DNA from: Edolisoma coerulescens
Taxonomy: Eukaryota; Chordata; Aves; Passeriformes; Campephagidae
Assembly: GCA_013397115.1 (NCBI GenBank)
Contig: VWZW01006255.1
Span: 2,461,270-2,525,269 of the forward strand
Direction: 5' to 3'
DNA length: 64,000 bases
The notes below the pieces were generated by a model. It was not told the origin of the DNA. It saw only the letters and a program-made list of their open reading frames with translations, and made no database searches. The translations under genes were made by a program, and so were the position numbers. Positions 61,899 through 64,000 of this stretch are shown one piece after another (the stretch's first letter is position 1; every line of letters starts with the position of its first letter).

Positions 61899-64000
61899 GT
61901 AACCATTTCAAATAAGTTTCTTCTTCAAAAGTCAGAAGAGTAAATAAGAATTCTATGTGCCATAGAAATGTTCAAAGTCTCTGTTCCTGGTTTTTTCTTT
62001 CTTTAGCTGTTAAATATCTGATATTCTGATAATCATAAGTCAAATCAGCTCCAGAGGTCCCTTGTGGTTTTTTTAGTAACTGGTTTTCCTAGATTTAGCT
62101 CACAAAATTTATAATTCAGGTTGCTGAAAAGATTGGGAAAATGTTCTCCGATCTTCAGGACAGCATCTGTTGATTGCTGATATGAGAACTGCTGTAAGAT
62201 GGAGCCTCACAGATAAAAATCACAACCTCACATGCACGTGTGACCTAACCCAGTTTAAAGATATGGGGAATGCAGCATTCAGATTTGGCTGTATAAATAC
62301 TGTTTATAAGGTATTAGTGACAATTTGAGCAAAGTGTTCATGATAAATACAACTCTAAAAAACCAGATACCAAGAAATTGACTTGAATTTGCAGATGTGA
62401 CATTTAAAGCCCAAAGTTACAGTAAACAGCAAAGTCTGGGAAGCAGACTCGGTCCATTTTGGAATCACAGAATTACAGAACCATTTAGATTTGGAGGGAT
62501 GTCTGGAGGTCTTCTAGTCCAACCTTCTAATTAAAACAGGCTAATCTCAAAGTAAGCCTAGGTTTCATAGATTTTTCCAGGTTTTGTTATGTTGAAAATG
62601 TTAATAAGAGTACTCCGATATTAAAAGGAAAGTATTGCTATTTGCAACTGTCGGAACACAGTAAAGGACAAGGTGAACAGAAGGTTTTTTGTATGTTATC
62701 TACTGAGACAAAGTACAAAAATTCTGCAAGGGCACATTGGAATTTTGCAAAATTTTCAGTGGAGCTGTTAAAGGAAATGGAACAGAAAACATTTTGTGAT
62801 GCATGTGAGATGCTGCATTAGTGTTAAAAAACTACCCTTGAAAAGTCTCTTTGAGAAACTTAGGAATAAAGCTTTCAAACTTCTCACTTTTAAAAGAAAT
62901 GAGAAAAAGCAATATTGTTCTACAAATTTCTTCCAGTCTTTAAATGGACTCTCAATATTTAACAAAAGATTTTGGGCTTGTGATTTATCATTCTGATGGC
63001 TTAAAAGTACAGTATAAAACAATTTATTTCCACAAAACCAGTTGTTGCAAGATTACTGTAAAAGCTGCATCCAATTGTTATTCTCAAATTAATCCAAGCA
63101 TCCAATATGCTGCCACTTCTTAGATCACCCAGCTACATTAATACGATTCAGCACATGATTGGAGCCTATTCTCAGAGCAAGAGAAAAACACAGACGTTGG
63201 AAGCACAAGGAAAACCTAGGAAAATAATCTCTTATGGAATAAAAGTGTCCTTACAATTTCCAAGTATATTTCTTGATAGTGCTAAGAATAGGGTTTTGCA
63301 GCTGGTTTAGTTTCTCTTCCCATTTTCCAGACTATTTCGTTTCACAAATGTTGACCTATGATGAGTAATGTGTGAGACAAGTGCACTGATTTTGATTATA
63401 GGAGTATTAAATCACCACTGATTAATCTGGAACAATCAAGAGGAAAAAAAAACCAACAAAACAACAAAACAGAAGCTCCTCTTGCACTGTCAGGAATAAG
63501 TTACAAGGATTACTTTTCCCAGAGTTTTAAACAGGCTTAAAAAGCTAAAGCTGCAGTTGAGAAAACTATTTTTAGTGTGACAAACTGCCATTGATTAATA
63601 TTGTTTCTAATTACTCCTCTGCTTATATAAGTCTGTGCACATCCAAGAGTTTTTTAATGTTCAGTTTTGCTCCCTCTGCTATCAATTCACAATATTCTAA
63701 GATGTTTCATGTGTTCACTAATCTTATCCATAAATTTAAACCCCTCAAAGACTTAAGAGAATTTTGAATTAAGTTTTTCATTAATTAAATGGTTGACACT
63801 GCTGAAAATATTTCATTGTGTTGTGGGATTTGCTAGTGAATTATAATCTCAAGTATGTAAAGAGCTCACTGACATTCCAAAATCAGTTAAAATATGGTGC
63901 CCTAGAGGACTGATACATATTAGGGCACAAAATAATCAGTATAAAGATTTTGTCTGTGATATCTAGGGTTCATTCTGGGGTTCTTAAAGAAATCTTTAGT
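61899..64000 (+). other. SLC9A9 intron 5, partial
   Basis: Opens with donor GTAACC and continues to the window edge with no further exon recognised. It contains one reversed CR1 fragment. The small frames at 62768-63310 resemble nothing known. Confidence 0.8.
62461..62605 (-). mobile_element. CR1 LINE 3' end, reverse orientation
   Basis: 'gaatcacagaattacagaac' followed by 'tggaggtcttctagtccaacc' is the textbook reversed avian CR1 end (aatcacagaatcacagaa...gaccttctagtccaacc). A degraded continuation follows to about 62605. Severely 5'-truncated. Confidence 0.85.

Larger units (their letters stand above)
21756..64000 (+). other. SLC9A9: SLC9A9 gene, 5' part (coding exons 1-5 and introns; runs off the right edge)
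   Basis: This is the locus of NHE9, an electroneutral Na+(K+)/H+ exchanger of recycling and late endosomes that lets protons out of the lumen and so sets endosomal pH and receptor trafficking (family knowledge). Five exons on the + strand join in one frame: 175, 203, 78, 77 and 116 coding bases, giving 216 codons plus one base. Introns are 6445, 2876, 599 and 29574 bp, and a fifth is open-ended. All donors are GT and all acceptors AG. The translated product matches NHE9 better than its paralogues NHE6 (SLC9A6) and NHE7 (SLC9A7). It has the short 18-residue N-terminus before QGAVELL and the NHE9-type KNHRFRFLHETGGAM stretch. Human SLC9A9 has 16 coding exons, so roughly 11 should follow to the right. 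No premature stop or frameshift is seen. Confidence 0.95.

Overview
The window looks like vertebrate nuclear DNA, and most likely a bird. It has sparse short exons with GT/AG introns, low gene density, and scattered degraded CR1 LINE fragments whose 3' ends carry the avian-type 'tccaacc...ttctatgatt' signature. One LTR belongs to a family I recall as widespread in neoavian genomes. No bacterial, plastid or viral gene layout is present, and there are no rRNA, tRNA or CRISPR features.

The only gene I can support is the 5' part of SLC9A9, which encodes NHE9, the endosomal Na+(K+)/H+ exchanger. It lies on the + strand. Five coding exons were placed by reading frame, splice consensus and recognition of the family: 21756-21930, 28376-28578, 31455-31532, 32132-32208 and 61783-61898. 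They join into one open frame of 216 codons plus one base, with consistent intron phases. The protein runs from the initiator methionine to the SATDP motif of the exchanger core. The remaining exons, about two thirds of the protein including the ND ion-binding motif, lie beyond the right edge.

Layout: 1-21.4 kb is intergenic DNA upstream of the gene. It holds CR1 remnants (3.8-4.4, 5.9, 12.5 and 16.0-16.4 kb), RFX-like X-boxes (2.9 and 14.45 kb) and a CTCF-like motif (15.56 kb). 21.4-32.2 kb holds exons 1-4 and introns 1-3. 32.2-61.8 kb is a single intron (intron 4) of 29.6 kb. It contains CR1 fragments, a CpG island interrupted by a 20-N assembly gap (43.4-43.85 kb), a solo LTR (47.7-48.6 kb), a second CTCF-like motif (49.16 kb) and microsatellites. 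61.8-64.0 kb is exon 5 and the start of intron 5.

I found no convincing undescribed system. The observations most worth checking are the intronic CpG island with a splice-donor-like site and no known exon, the absence of a CpG island at the coding first exon, a short upstream ORF overlapping the start codon, and the paired CTCF-like and RFX-like motifs. All regulatory calls rest on motif reading by eye. Most long ORFs in the window appear to be chance frames.
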